Assembly (NCBI RefSeq): GCF_004343155.1
Contig: NZ_SMDC01000005.1
Location: 1 to 64,000, forward strand
Direction: 5' to 3'
DNA from: Marichromatium gracile
GTDB taxonomy: Bacteria > Pseudomonadota > Gammaproteobacteria > Chromatiales > Chromatiaceae
DNA: 64,000 bases
Position numbers and translations under genes: made by a program. Below, in pieces: positions 18,054-27,384 of the stretch; positions within the stretch are counted from its first letter, which is position 1; the number at the start of each line of letters is the position of its first letter. The notes beneath the pieces were generated by a model that was not told the origin of the DNA, made no database searches, and saw only the letters and a list, made by a program, of their open reading frames with translations.

Positions 18054-19376
18054 GTGAAACGGGTTTTCACTCTCCTGCTCTGCTCCCTCCTGGCCCTGCC
18101 CGCACTTGCCGCGCAGGTCACGGTCGAGGGCGCGCGCGTCGGTGTCGAGGACGGTCGCACCCGGGTGGTACTCGATACCCGAGCTGCGCTCACCCACAAG
18201 ATCTTTACCCTCGAGGGTCCGGACCGGGTCGTCGTCGACCTCAGCGACGCCCGGCTGTCCGGCACGCTGCCGCGGCCACGTGGCAATGATCCGGCGCTGG
18301 TCGGGCTGCGCAGCGGTATTCGCGACAAGACCGATCTGCGTATCGTCTTCGACCTCAAGTGTCCGGTACGGGTCAAGAGCTTCAGCCTGCCGCCGGATCG
18401 CCGTCACGACAAACACCGCCTGGTGATCGATCTGCTGCCGCGGACCGCCAGTGCCGCACCCCATGCCACGGTGGTGGCCAGTCGCACTCGATCGCCTTCA
18501 CGTCCCGAGGTGCTGATCGCCATCGATGCCGGCCACGGCGGCGCCGATCCCGGTGCCATCGGCAAGCGCGGCACCTACGAGAAGGACGTCACCCTGGCGA
18601 TCGCCCGCAAGCTCGCCGCGTTGGTCGAGCGCGAGCCGGGGATGCGCCCGCTGATGATCCGCGACGGGGACTACTACGTCCGATTGCGCCAGCGCATCGA
18701 GAAGGCGCGCAAGCACAAGGCCGATCTGTTCATCTCCATCCATGCCGACGCCTTCACCAACGATCGCGCCCACGGCTCCTCGGTCTATACCCTGTCGTTC
18801 AACGGCGCGAGCAGTGAAGCGGCGCGCTGGCTGGCCAACCGAGAGAACGCCGCCGACCTCATCGGCGGGGTCAACATCGCCGACAGCGACGATCTGCTCG
18901 CCAGCGTGCTCATCGACATGACCCAGAACGCGACCATCGAGCACAGCACCGAGGCCGCCGGCGCGGTGCTCTCGCATCTCGGCGAGATCGGGGATCTGCA
19001 CAAGCGCCGGGTCCAGCGTGCCGGGTTTGCGGTACTCAAGTCGCCGGACATTCCCTCGATGCTGGTCGAGACCGCCTTCATCACCAATGCCGAGGAGGAG
19101 CGCCGGTTGCGCGACCCGGCCCATCAAGAGCGGCTGGCACGCGCCATCCTCGCCGGGATCAAGGCCTATTTTCGCAAGTACCCGCCACAGGGTGCGCTGC
19201 TGCAGGCGGCCAACGGGCGCTCGACCCCGCGCCGTCACGTCACCCACCAGGGCGATACCCTCTCCGAGATCGCCCAGCGCTATCGCGTCAGTCTCTCCTC
19301 GCTGCGTGCCGAGAACGGCCTGACCGACGACACCATCCGCGTCGGTCAGGTGCTTGCCATCCCCGAGGACTCGTGA
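18054..19376 (+). CDS. amiB: N-acetylmuramoyl-L-alanine amidase with AMIN and LysM domains
   Basis: Periplasmic zinc amidase that cleaves septal peptidoglycan for daughter-cell separation. The 440-residue precursor has a Sec signal (ends ALPALA, about residue 19), then an AMIN domain (about 21-135) for targeting. The Amidase_3 catalytic domain (about 155-380) has IDAGHGGADPGAIG, a later SIHADAF and VETAFITN carrying zinc and catalytic residues. A C-terminal LysM (about 392-438, with HQGDTLSEIAQRYRVSLSSL) binds glycan. Synteny (tsaE before, mutL after) matches E. coli amiB; sequence-based names may be amiC. Confidence 0.94.
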   Translation: MKRVFTLLLCSLLALPALAAQVTVEGARVGVEDGRTRVVLDTRAALTHKIFTLEGPDRVVVDLSDARLSGTLPRPRGNDPALVGLRSGIRDKTDLRIVFDLKCPVRVKSFSLPPDRRHDKHRLVIDLLPRTASAAPHATVVASRTRSPSRPEVLIAIDAGHGGADPGAIGKRGTYEKDVTLAIARKLAALVEREPGMRPLMIRDGDYYVRLRQRIEKARKHKADLFISIHADAFTNDRAHGSSVYTLSFNGASSEAARWLANRENAADLIGGVNIADSDDLLASVLIDMTQNATIEHSTEAAGAVLSHLGEIGDLHKRRVQRAGFAVLKSPDIPSMLVETAFITNAEEERRLRDPAHQERLARAILAGIKAYFRKYPPQGALLQAANGRSTPRRHVTHQGDTLSEIAQRYRVSLSSLRAENGLTDDTIRVGQVLAIPEDS

Positions 19377-19396
19377 CCTCGCTTGCGACCAGGACG

Positions 19397-19660
19397 GATT
19401 GAGCCGCAAAGGGGAAAAGCCTCCAGCTTTCAGCTATCAGCCGCCAGCGAGGGGAGGGCTTGGCTCGTCGCGCGACCGTTGATTGCAGGCCGACACTTGA
19501 GGCTGTTGACTGAAAGCTGGCCGCTTTCTTCGCGTGTTTTCTTTGCGTTTTGGTCATTCGAGTCGGCTTCCAGCGGCCAGCTTCCAGTAGGGAACAGCGC
19601 CTGCGCTGGGGTCCTGAACACACAATCCCTTTGCGCCCTTTGTGTCTTTGCGGTTCAATC
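19397..19660. mobile_element. MITE-like intergenic element with 15-bp terminal inverted repeats
   Basis: The amiB-mutL gap of about 393 bp holds no gene. It contains a 264-bp segment bounded by GATTGAGCCGCAAAG (19397-19411) and CTTTGCGGTTCAATC (19646-19660), inverted repeats matching at 14 of 15 positions. Inside, CCAGCTTTCAG (19423-19433) is repeated inverted as CTGAAAGCTGG (19510-19520). The outer ends resemble CTTTGCG-rich repeats known between genes in many proteobacteria. No transposase is encoded, so it would have to be moved in trans, if it is mobile at all. Confidence 0.55.
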
Positions 19661-19732
19661 CCGCTGGCCGCTGGCCGCTGGCCGCTGGCCGCTGGCCGCT
19701 GGCCGCTGGCCGCTGGCCGCTGGCCGCTGGCC
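19661..19732. repeat. Heptamer tandem repeat (CCGCTGG)n, about 10.3 copies, upstream of mutL
   Basis: Ten perfect copies of CCGCTGG plus two bases follow directly on the right end of the inverted-repeat element. They end 37 bases before the mutL ATG. The array is in the leader or promoter region of mutL. Such arrays change copy number by slippage, and mismatch repair itself limits slippage. Confidence 0.95.
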
Positions 19733-19769
19733 CTTGCCGTGCGCGCGCCGATCTGGTTCCATCTGCGCG

Positions 19770-21740
19770 ATGGTTTCCCCGATCCGTACCCTCCCGCCCC
19801 ATCTCGTCAATCAGATCGCCGCCGGCGAGGTCGTCGAACGCCCGGCCTCGATCGCCAAGGAGCTGATCGAGAACAGCCTCGACGCCGGTGCCGAGCGTAT
19901 CGAGATCGAGGTCGAGCAGGGCGGGGTGAAGCGGTTGCGGGTGCGTGACGACGGTTGCGGCATCCCGCGCGACGAGTTGGGCCTGGCGCTCTCGGCGCAT
20001 GCCACCAGCAAGATCGCCGCACTCGAGGATCTCGACGGCATCATCACCCTCGGTTTCCGTGGCGAGGCGCTGCCGAGTATTGCCTCGGTCAGCCGGCTGA
20101 CGCTGACCTCGCGTCCCCGTGAGGCGCCCGGGGACACCCCGGCCTGGAGTATCGGGGTCGGTCCCGATGGTACGCTCGAGTCGCCACAGCCGGCCGCGCA
20201 CCCGCCCGGGACCTCGGTCGAGGTGCGCGAGTTGTTCTTCAACACCCCGGCGCGGCGCAAGTTCCTGCGCACCGAGCGCACCGAGTTCGGCCACCTCGAG
20301 CAGGTGGTGCGACGTATCGCCCTGGCCTGTCCCGAGGTCGGTCTGGTGCTGCGCCACAATGGTCGTCAGGTGTTCGACCTGGCTCCGGCCGGTGGCGAGA
20401 CGGCACGTGAGCGCGCCCGTCTCGCCCAGCTGCTCGGCCAGTCCTTTGCCGAGCAGGCGCTGACGGTGGAGGCCGAGGCCGTCGGGTTGCGCCTGCACGG
20501 TTGGGTGTTGCCACCGGCCTTCTCGCGCAGCCAGGCCGATCAGCAGTACTTCTACGTCAATGGCCGCATGGTGCGCGACAAGCTGGTGGCACACGCCGTG
20601 CGCCAGGCCTTCAGCGATGTGCTCCACCATGCCCGTCATCCGGCCTTCGTGCTGTTTCTCGAACTGCCGGCGCGTCAGGTCGACGTCAATGTCCATCCGG
20701 CCAAGCACGAGGTGCGCTTCCGCGAGAGTCGTCAGGTCCACGACTTCCTGTTCAGCAGTCTGCAGCGCCGGCTCGCCGACGGTGTGCTCGGCGAGCGGAC
20801 GCCCGAGACCGGGACGATTGCGCCCGCGCCGGCGGTCGCCTCCACGCGTGCGTCGTCGGTCGCGCCGCTCACGCCGGCGCTTGCCACCTCGGGCGGGCAG
20901 GCCGGGCGCGTCGGCACAGGCGCGCGAGCCGCTGTCGCTCGTGAGCGGAGTTCCGTCGTCGCCCCGGCGGGCCGGGTCGCCGAGCGTCCGGCGCGCTATC
21001 AGGCCGATCTGGCCTTCCAGCACCCGAGGCCAGCGGCACGAGATGGCGGGGGAGAGGAGTCGTCCTCGACAGCGCCCGCCGCCCCGGCCAAGCCGTTGCC
21101 CGAGGTCGGCGGGGCGAGGCCCGTGCCTCGCCAGGAAGAGGTCGAGGCGGCCGATGCCCCGCCGCTCGGCTTCGCCCTGGGGCAGGTCAACGGGGTCTTC
21201 CTGCTCGCCCAGGCGCGCGACGGGCTGATCGTGGTCGATATCCACGCCGCCCACGAGCGCATCGGCTACGAGCGGCTCAAGCAGGCCTGGGCGCGCGGGC
21301 GCATCGTCTCCCAGCCGCTGCTGTTGCCGGTCACCCTCCAGGTCAGTCGCGCCGAGGTCGAGTTGCTGGAGACGCAGCGCGACACCCTTGCCCGGTTGGG
21401 GCTGGTGATCGAGCCGCTCGGCGCCGAGACCCTGGTGATCCGCGAGGTCCCGGCGCTGCTGCGTCAGGCCGAGATCGCGCCGCTGGTGCGCGACCTGCTC
21501 TCCGATCTCACCGAGCACGGGCGCAGTCGGCGGCTCGATGCGGCGATCGACGCGGTGCTCGCGACCATGGCCTGTCACGGCGCGGTGCGCGCCAACCGGC
21601 GGCTCACCATCGAAGAGATGAACGCGTTGCTGCGCGAGATGGAGCAGGTCGAGCGTATCGATCAGTGCAACCATGGCCGTCCCACCTGGGTGAAGATGAC
21701 CCACGATCAGCTCGACCGACTGTTCGAGCGCGGCCGCTGA
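19770..21740 (+). CDS. mutL: DNA mismatch repair protein MutL, endonuclease type
   Basis: MutL couples mismatch recognition by MutS to strand removal. The 656-residue protein has the GHKL ATPase N-terminus ([35 protein letters not shown]), a Pro/Ala-rich linker (about 345-450) and a C-terminal dimerisation domain. The C-terminus contains [12 protein letters not shown], fitting the metal-binding endonuclease motif DQHA-x2-E-x4-E with I for Q, plus ACHGAVRA and CNHGRP. This is the MutL type of organisms without MutH, unlike E. coli. The ATG at 19770 is chosen because the reading frame upstream only runs through repeats. Confidence 0.96.
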   Translation: MVSPIRTLPPHLVNQIAAGEVVERPASIAKELIENSLDAGAERIEIEVEQGGVKRLRVRDDGCGIPRDELGLALSAHATSKIAALEDLDGIITLGFRGEALPSIASVSRLTLTSRPREAPGDTPAWSIGVGPDGTLESPQPAAHPPGTSVEVRELFFNTPARRKFLRTERTEFGHLEQVVRRIALACPEVGLVLRHNGRQVFDLAPAGGETARERARLAQLLGQSFAEQALTVEAEAVGLRLHGWVLPPAFSRSQADQQYFYVNGRMVRDKLVAHAVRQAFSDVLHHARHPAFVLFLELPARQVDVNVHPAKHEVRFRESRQVHDFLFSSLQRRLADGVLGERTPETGTIAPAPAVASTRASSVAPLTPALATSGGQAGRVGTGARAAVARERSSVVAPAGRVAERPARYQADLAFQHPRPAARDGGGEESSSTAPAAPAKPLPEVGGARPVPRQEEVEAADAPPLGFALGQVNGVFLLAQARDGLIVVDIHAAHERIGYERLKQAWARGRIVSQPLLLPVTLQVSRAEVELLETQRDTLARLGLVIEPLGAETLVIREVPALLRQAEIAPLVRDLLSDLTEHGRSRRLDAAIDAVLATMACHGAVRANRRLTIEEMNALLREMEQVERIDQCNHGRPTWVKMTHDQLDRLFERGR

Positions 21741-21768
21741 GCCGCATCCCCGAGAGGATCTCCCCGTC

Positions 21769-22737
21769 ATGATCGATTCCGCCGACCCACGGCCGTGGGC
21801 CATCCTGTTGCTCGGCCCGACCGCTGCCGGCAAGACCGACCTCGCCGTCGAGCTGGTGCGTCGACTGCCGTGCGAGATCATCAGCGTCGACTCGGCGATG
21901 GTCTATCGCGGCATGGACATCGGTACCGCCAAGCCCGGTCCCGAGGTGCTCGCCGAGGCCCCGCATCGGCTCATCGACATCCTCGACCCGAGCGAGTCCT
22001 ATTCGACCGCGCAGTTTCGCGCCGATGCCCTGGCGGCGATGGCCGAGATCAGCGCACGGGGGCGGATCCCCTTGCTGGTCGGTGGAACCATGCTCTATGT
22101 GCGCGGTCTGTTGCGCGGTCTGGCCGAGCTGCCGGGGGCTGATGCGGCGGTGCGTGCCGCGCTCGATGCGGAGGCGGCGCGTCTCGGTTGGCAGGCGATG
22201 CACGAGCGGCTCGCTGCGGTCGATCCGGTGAGCGCGGCGCAGATCCATCCCAACGACCCGCAGCGCATCCAGCGCGCGCTCGAGGTCCACGCCCTCGCCG
22301 GGCGCCCGATGAGCGCCTTGATCGCCGAGGCCCGCGCACGCGCCGAGCCGCCCTATCGCTGGATGAAGCTGGTGCGCGCGCCAGGCGAGCGCGCGCTGCT
22401 GCATCGGCGCATCGAGCAGCGCTTTTGCGACATGCTCGATCAGGGGCTGGTGGCCGAGGTCGAGCGGCTGTGGGCGCGCGGCGACCTGCACCCGGAGCTG
22501 CCCTCGATGCGCTGCGTGGGCTATCGCCAGGTGTTGAAATATCTTCACGGCGAGTACGACCGTGATGAGCTGGTGCAGCGCGGTATCTATGCCTCCAGAC
22601 AGCTCGCCAAGCGTCAGCTCACCTGGCTGCGCGCCGAGCCCGACTGTCATTGGATCGATGATCACCCGGATCCCTGTGGTCAGGCGCTGGCGGCGCTCGC
22701 GGCGGCCGGTATCGGTGGCGCGGGCGGCGGCCGATGA
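21769..22737 (+). CDS. miaA: tRNA dimethylallyltransferase MiaA
   Basis: MiaA transfers a dimethylallyl group to A37 of tRNAs reading UNN codons. It has 322 residues, typical. The P-loop [18 protein letters not shown] lies at about 16-33. It is followed by [18 protein letters not shown] and [14 protein letters not shown], and the C-terminal [11 protein letters not shown]. It lies 28 bases after mutL, the conserved mutL-miaA-hfq order. Confidence 0.96.
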   Translation: MIDSADPRPWAILLLGPTAAGKTDLAVELVRRLPCEIISVDSAMVYRGMDIGTAKPGPEVLAEAPHRLIDILDPSESYSTAQFRADALAAMAEISARGRIPLLVGGTMLYVRGLLRGLAELPGADAAVRAALDAEAARLGWQAMHERLAAVDPVSAAQIHPNDPQRIQRALEVHALAGRPMSALIAEARARAEPPYRWMKLVRAPGERALLHRRIEQRFCDMLDQGLVAEVERLWARGDLHPELPSMRCVGYRQVLKYLHGEYDRDELVQRGIYASRQLAKRQLTWLRAEPDCHWIDDHPDPCGQALAALAAAGIGGAGGGR

Positions 22738-22996
22738 GCCGTGGCCGGTGTTGCTGGTCCTTGCCGCGGTGTCGCCAGCGAGGCATGCTCAGTGCGGTCC
22801 CCCGCGTTGGGGGCTTGCTCCAAATCAGGTCGGTGTCCGTCACCAGTTCGCAACCCGCTGACGGACGACGCGGTCATGACGACCGTAGAGAGCGGCGGTG
22901 ATCCGGGATGGGGGGAAGCGCTGCCCCGGAGCACCTGTCCGGCCACGGTCACATCCGGATGCCGACCGAACAAACGACAACAAGGAGACTCAACAC

Positions 22997-23257
22997 ATGG
23001 CAAAGGGCCATAGCCTGCAAGACCCCTTCCTGAACACCCTGCGCAAGGAGCGCGTGCCGGTCTCGGTGTTCCTGGTCAACGGTATCAAGCTGCAGGGGCA
23101 GATCGAGTCCTTCGATCAGTTCGTCGTGCTGCTCAAGAACAACGTCAGTCAGATGATCTACAAGCATGCGATCTCGACGGTGGTGCCGGCGCGCAACGTC
23201 AAGCTGCCGCCGAGCGATGAGTCGCCGAAGGGCGAGGACAAGTCCGACGATGCCTGA
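22997..23257 (+). CDS. hfq: RNA chaperone Hfq
   Basis: Hfq is a hexameric Sm-like RNA chaperone that pairs small RNAs with mRNAs. It has 86 residues. The Sm1 region has [20 protein letters not shown] and the Sm2 motif is [12 protein letters not shown]. The C-terminal tail is short and acidic. A very strong AAGGAG lies 9 to 14 bases before the ATG. It is separated from miaA by 259 bp with no gene, where promoters are likely. Confidence 0.97.
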   Translation: MAKGHSLQDPFLNTLRKERVPVSVFLVNGIKLQGQIESFDQFVVLLKNNVSQMIYKHAISTVVPARNVKLPPSDESPKGEDKSDDA

Positions 23258-23289
23258 GTCGCACGCGCAACGATTGCTGGGGGCGCGGC

Positions 23290-24576
23290 GTGTTTGAGCG
23301 TCCCGATGTCGGTGAGCGGGCGGTGCTGGTACAGATCGATCTCGGCGGCGAGCGGGTCGATGCCGAGCAGCGCGAAGAATTCGCGCTGCTCGCCGAGGCC
23401 GCCGGCGCCGAGGTGCTGGCGACCCTGGGGGGGAGTCGTGCCGCGCCCGATCCGCGCTACTTCCTCGGCAGCGGCAAGGCCGAGGAGCTCAAGGATCTGG
23501 TCGCCGCCTGCACCGCCGACCTGGTGATCGTCGATCATCCGCTCTCGCCGGCTCAGGAGCGCAACCTCGAGCGCCTGGTACAGTGCCGGGTGCTCGATCG
23601 CTCCGGGTTGATCCTCGATATCTTTGCCCAGCGGGCGCGCTCCTTCGAGGGCAAGCTGCAGGTGGAGCTGGCGCAGCTGCGTCACCTCTCGACCCGGCTG
23701 GTACGCGGCTGGACCCATCTCGAGCGCCAGAAGGGCGGTATCGGGCTGCGCGGTCCGGGCGAGACCCAGCTCGAGACCGACCGCCGTCTGCTCGGCAAGC
23801 GCGTGGCGATGCTCGAGCGCCGCCTCGGCAAGATCGAGGGGCAGCGCGCCCAGGGGCGCAAGGCGCGGGCCAAGGCCGAACTCTCGGTGGTCTCGCTGGT
23901 CGGTTATACCAATGCCGGCAAGTCGACGCTGTTCAATCGTCTCACCGAGGCCGGGGTGTTCCAGGCCGATCAGCTGTTCGCCACCCTCGATCCGACGCTG
24001 CGTCGATTGGAGTTGCCGACCGGCGAGCGGGCCTTGCTGGCCGATACCGTGGGCTTCGTCAGTGATCTGCCGCATGAGCTGGTGGCGGCCTTTCGCTCGA
24101 CGCTGGAGGAGGCGCGCAACGCCGCGTTGCTGCTGCACGTGATCGATGCCGCCGCCACGCAGCGCTCGCGACTGATCACCGATGTCGAGCAGGTGCTCGA
24201 AGAGATCGGTTGCAGCGAGATTCCGCGCCTGGAGGTGTTCAACAAGATCGATCGGCTCGAGGAGGCCGTGCCGCGTCTCGAGCGCGATGCCGAGGGGGTG
24301 CCGGTGCGGGTGTGGATCTCGGCGCGCGAGGGCGAGGGGATCGAGCTGTTGCTGCAGGCGATCGCCGAGCGTGTCGGTGGCCAGCGCGTCGAGCGCCGGG
24401 TCCGACTCGAGCCAGCCGATGGGCGGGTGCGGGCGCTGCTCTTCGCTCACGCCCAGATACTCGCCGACACCCCCCTCGAGAGCGGTGGATGGGAGATGAG
24501 CTTCAGTATCGCGCGGGCCGATCTCGCGCGGCTGCGGGCACGCGATGTGCGCCTGGCCGCCTGTGTCGAACCCTGA
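23290..24576 (+). CDS. hflX: Ribosome-associated GTPase HflX
   Basis: HflX rescues and splits stalled ribosomes under stress. It has 428 residues with a GTG start. The N-terminal HflX domain (about 1-200) contains GGSRAAPDPRYFLGSGKAEE and GLRGPGETQLETDRR. The GTPase domain starts with G1 GYTNAGKST (208-216) and includes DTVGFVSDLPHELV and NKID. It follows hfq by 32 bases. Confidence 0.96.
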   Translation: MFERPDVGERAVLVQIDLGGERVDAEQREEFALLAEAAGAEVLATLGGSRAAPDPRYFLGSGKAEELKDLVAACTADLVIVDHPLSPAQERNLERLVQCRVLDRSGLILDIFAQRARSFEGKLQVELAQLRHLSTRLVRGWTHLERQKGGIGLRGPGETQLETDRRLLGKRVAMLERRLGKIEGQRAQGRKARAKAELSVVSLVGYTNAGKSTLFNRLTEAGVFQADQLFATLDPTLRRLELPTGERALLADTVGFVSDLPHELVAAFRSTLEEARNAALLLHVIDAAATQRSRLITDVEQVLEEIGCSEIPRLEVFNKIDRLEEAVPRLERDAEGVPVRVWISAREGEGIELLLQAIAERVGGQRVERRVRLEPADGRVRALLFAHAQILADTPLESGGWEMSFSIARADLARLRARDVRLAACVEP

Positions 24577-24585
24577 GTTTCATTG

Positions 24586-24609
24586 GGGGTGGGGCGTTTG
24601 CTCCACCCC
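24586..24609 (+). terminator. GC-rich hairpin after hflX
   Basis: GGGGTGGGGC (24586-24595) pairs with GCTCCACCCC (24600-24609), ten base pairs with one G-U and a 4-base loop. No T tract follows, so it is a weak or attenuating terminator rather than a clear intrinsic one. It stands at the start of the 264-bp hflX-hflK gap. Confidence 0.4.
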
Positions 24610-24840
24610 GCAGCGCCATCTTAGAATGACACCTTCGATTTGGGGCCCGGGGATGCGTGTCCGCGTGACCTCATCATGCGATATCGCTTGATATCGGCCT
24701 CGTACGTCGGCATTGTTCTACGCGATATTCACCTGCCATCGGATTTGTCGTGACGCCCTGTTTGCAGTGGCTGGATCGTCAACCCCCGACAGGGCAATCC
24801 GGGACGACTCCCCCAACCAACCAGTACAGACGGAGAAGCT

Positions 24841-26004
24841 ATGGCCTGGAACGAGCCAGGTGGCGGTAACAAAGATCCTTGGAGTGGTGGCGGCGACCAA
24901 GGACCGCCCGATCTCGACGAGGTGGTACGCAAGCTCCAGGAGCGCCTGGGTGGGCTCTTCGGCGGCAAGGGCGGCGGGCAGGGCGGCCCGAGCGGTGGTC
25001 CCGGGCGCGACCTCAGTCTGCGCCTGATCGGTGTGGCGGTGGCCGTGCTGGTGGTGATCTGGCTGGCCACCGGCATCTATATCGTCGGCCCTGCCGAGCG
25101 CGGCGTCGAGACCCGCTTCGGCAAGCTCACCGAGACCACCGGGCCGGGGCCGCATTGGCACATCCCCGCACCGATCGAGTCGGTGACCAAGGTCAATGTC
25201 GACGAGATCGCGACCTTCAGTCACAAGGCATCGATGCTCACCCAGGACGAGAACATCGTCGATGTCGAGCTGACGGTGCAGTCGCGTATCCAGGATGCGG
25301 CGAACTATCTCTTCCAGGACCAGAATCCCGAGAAGACCCTGCGTGACGCCACGGTGACCGTGGTGCGCGTGACCATCGGTGGCAGCAAGCTCGACTATGT
25401 GATGACCGAGGGTCGTAGCGCGGTGGCGGTGACCATCAAGGAGCGCATCCAGGCGCTGATGGATCAGTACAAGACCGGCCTCGAGGTGACCACGATCAAC
25501 ATGCAGCCGGCCAAGCCGCCGGAGCAGGTCAAGGCCGCCTTCGACGATGCCATCAAGGCCCGCGAGGACAAGGAGCGCATCGAGAACCAGGCCGAGGCCT
25601 ATGCCAACGAGGTGTTGCCGCGCGCCCGTGGTGAGGCTGCGCGCATCATCGCCGATGCCCGCGCCTATCGCGACAAGGTGATCGCCGAGTCCGAGGGTGA
25701 GGCGGCGCGCTTCAGTGCCATCCTCGCCGAGTATCAGAAGGCCCCCGAGGTGACGCGCGAGCGTCTCTATCTCGAGACCATGGAGCAGGTGCTCGGCGGG
25801 AACGCCAAGGTGCTGCTCGACGTCAAGGACGGCGGCAACAGCCTGATGTACCTGCCCATCGATCAGATGCTCAAGCAATCAGCAACGCCGGCCCAGAGTG
25901 GCCCGGCAGCGTCGGCGCCGGTCGCGGCGACGCCGGCGAGCGCCACCGGGGCGAGTGATTCCACGCCCCAGCGCATCGTGGACCGTGAGCGGAGGACGCG
26001 TTGA
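24841..26004 (+). CDS. hflK: FtsH protease modulator HflK
   Basis: HflK and HflC form a large membrane-anchored SPFH complex around FtsH protease. It has 387 residues with a Gly-rich N-terminus (GGGDQGPPDL, GGKGGGQGG), one membrane helix at about 59-80 (IGVAVAVLVVIWLATGIYIV), then the SPFH/band-7 domain and a coiled coil. An Ala/Ser-rich tail ends the protein. ACGGAG lies 6 bases upstream. The stop overlaps the hflC ATG by one base (ATGA). Confidence 0.96.
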   Translation: MAWNEPGGGNKDPWSGGGDQGPPDLDEVVRKLQERLGGLFGGKGGGQGGPSGGPGRDLSLRLIGVAVAVLVVIWLATGIYIVGPAERGVETRFGKLTETTGPGPHWHIPAPIESVTKVNVDEIATFSHKASMLTQDENIVDVELTVQSRIQDAANYLFQDQNPEKTLRDATVTVVRVTIGGSKLDYVMTEGRSAVAVTIKERIQALMDQYKTGLEVTTINMQPAKPPEQVKAAFDDAIKAREDKERIENQAEAYANEVLPRARGEAARIIADARAYRDKVIAESEGEAARFSAILAEYQKAPEVTRERLYLETMEQVLGGNAKVLLDVKDGGNSLMYLPIDQMLKQSATPAQSGPAASAPVAATPASATGASDSTPQRIVDRERRTR

Positions 26005-26891
26005 TGAATCAGTACAGGACCCTGCTGCCGATCGGCGTCGCGGTGCTCGCGCTCCTCGTCTACAGCTGTACCTTCGTGGTCAAGCAGTACGAGGTGGCGA
26101 TCAAGCTGCGACTCGGTGAGATCGTCTCCGACCAGTACGGCCCCGGGCTGCATTTCAAGCTGCCCTTGATCAACTCCATCGAGATCTTCGATCGTCGTAT
26201 CCAGACGCTCGACTCGCGTCCGGAGCGTTTTCTCACCATCGAGAAGAAGGACGTGATCGTCGATTCCTACGCCAAGTGGCGGATCTCCAACGCGGCGCAG
26301 TTCTTCCGCTCCACCGGTGGCAGCAGTGCGCGGACCAGCCGGCTGCTCTCGGAGCGGATCAACACCAGCCTGCGTGACGAGTTCGGTAAGCGCACCATCC
26401 AGGAGGTGGTCTCCGATGATCGTCTGGAGCTGATGCAGATCCTCACCAAGGAGGTCAATGCCAACACCGAGGATCTCGGTGTCGAGATCGTCGACGTGCG
26501 GGTGAAGAAGATCGACCTGCCGCCCGAGGTCAGTGAGTCGGTCTATCAGCGCATGCGCGCCGAGCGTGAGCGGGTGGCGCGTGACCTGCGGGCCAAGGGT
26601 TCTGAGGCCGCCGAACGGATTCGCGCCGATGCCGATCGTCAGCGCACCGTGATCACCGCCGACGCCTATCGTCAGTCCGAGGAGATCCGCGGTGAGGGCG
26701 ATGCGCGCTCGGCCGAGATCTATGCCGGCGCTTATAGCGTCGACCCCGAGTTCTACGCCTTCTACCGGAGTCTCGGTTCCTATCGCCACGCCTTCGGCAA
26801 TGGTGGCGACGTGATGGTGCTCGAACCCGATTCGGAGTTCTTCCGTTTCTTCCGTCAGCAGCAGGCCCCGGTCGAGGCCATCGGCCGCTGA
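26004..26891 (+). CDS. hflC: FtsH protease modulator HflC
   Basis: Partner of HflK. It has 295 residues with an N-terminal membrane anchor (IGVAVLALLVYSCTFVV, about 7-24) followed by the SPFH domain (FTIEKKDVIVDSYAKWRI-like) and a charged helix with GSEAAERIRADADRQR. The ATG at 26004 is used, overlapping hflK. A strong intrinsic terminator follows 18 bases after the stop. Confidence 0.96.
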   Translation: MNQYRTLLPIGVAVLALLVYSCTFVVKQYEVAIKLRLGEIVSDQYGPGLHFKLPLINSIEIFDRRIQTLDSRPERFLTIEKKDVIVDSYAKWRISNAAQFFRSTGGSSARTSRLLSERINTSLRDEFGKRTIQEVVSDDRLELMQILTKEVNANTEDLGVEIVDVRVKKIDLPPEVSESVYQRMRAERERVARDLRAKGSEAAERIRADADRQRTVITADAYRQSEEIRGEGDARSAEIYAGAYSVDPEFYAFYRSLGSYRHAFGNGGDVMVLEPDSEFFRFFRQQQAPVEAIGR

Positions 26892-26909
26892 TCCTCCCTC
26901 CGCTGCAGG

Positions 26910-26936
26910 ATGCGGCCCCGTTTCGGGGCCGCATTT
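26910..26936 (+). terminator. Intrinsic terminator after hflC
   Basis: ATGCGGCCCC (26910-26919) pairs perfectly with GGGGCCGCAT (26925-26934) around the loop GTTTC, followed by a short T run. It closes the hfq-hflXKC unit. Confidence 0.85.
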
Positions 26937-27006
26937 CCCCACCCAAGACGTCTTGCAGACGTTTCGTCCACGTTTCAGCGACCCTTCGCACCCTGGTTAA
27001 ATGCAT

Positions 27007-27026
27007 GCATTTTGTTGTCAAAATGC
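27007..27026. promoter_or_regulatory. AT-rich inverted repeat upstream of the DUF2065 gene
   Basis: GCATTTT (27007-27013) and AAAATGC (27020-27026) form a perfect 7-bp inverted repeat with a 6-base gap. It lies in an AT-rich part of the 297-bp gap between hflC and the DUF2065-hisZ-purA genes. This is likely the promoter region of that unit, and the repeat could be an operator. No regulator can be named. Confidence 0.35.
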
Positions 27027-27188
27027 TGCTTTTGCGCTGAAATCACGTTTTTCTGTCTGTCTGCGGGGTGTTTTTCGATGTCCCGGCGATGGACAAATGC
27101 CCTTGCGTCTGGAAAGATGGGCGCCTTTTGAAAGGGTACCAGCCCGGTTGCGTTCGCGTGATCGAGCCCCGGTCGAGGACGTCTGGTT

Positions 27189-27371
27189 GTGAACGAGCTG
27201 CTGATCGCACTGGCGCTGATGCTGGTGGTCGAGGGGATCTGGCCGTTTCTCTCGCCGCGAAGCTTCAGACGCGCCTTGTTGCTGATGGTGGCCGAGCGGG
27301 ATCGGGCGCTGCGTTTGGCCGGGTTGACGAGCATGATCGTCGGGCTCGGGCTGCTCTATCTGGTGAACTGA
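27189..27371 (+). CDS. Small inner-membrane protein, DUF2065 (YjeT) family
   Basis: 60 residues with a GTG start. There are two hydrophobic helices (LLIALALMLVVEGIWPFL and LTSMIVGLGLLYLV) with the conserved EGIWPFLSPRSFRR between them. This matches YjeT/DUF2065 proteins, always found between hflC and purA. Function is unknown; co-occurrence suggests a link to HflKC/FtsH. hisZ begins 13 bases later. Confidence 0.88.
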   Translation: MNELLIALALMLVVEGIWPFLSPRSFRRALLLMVAERDRALRLAGLTSMIVGLGLLYLVN

Positions 27372-27384
27372 GTTTTAGTGCGCA

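Noticed and set aside
19383-19769. N-terminal extension of MutL through the repeats
   Set aside because: The frame is open only because of the repeat composition. MutL family proteins begin at about 19770, and the added residues are low-complexity repeats of the heptamer.
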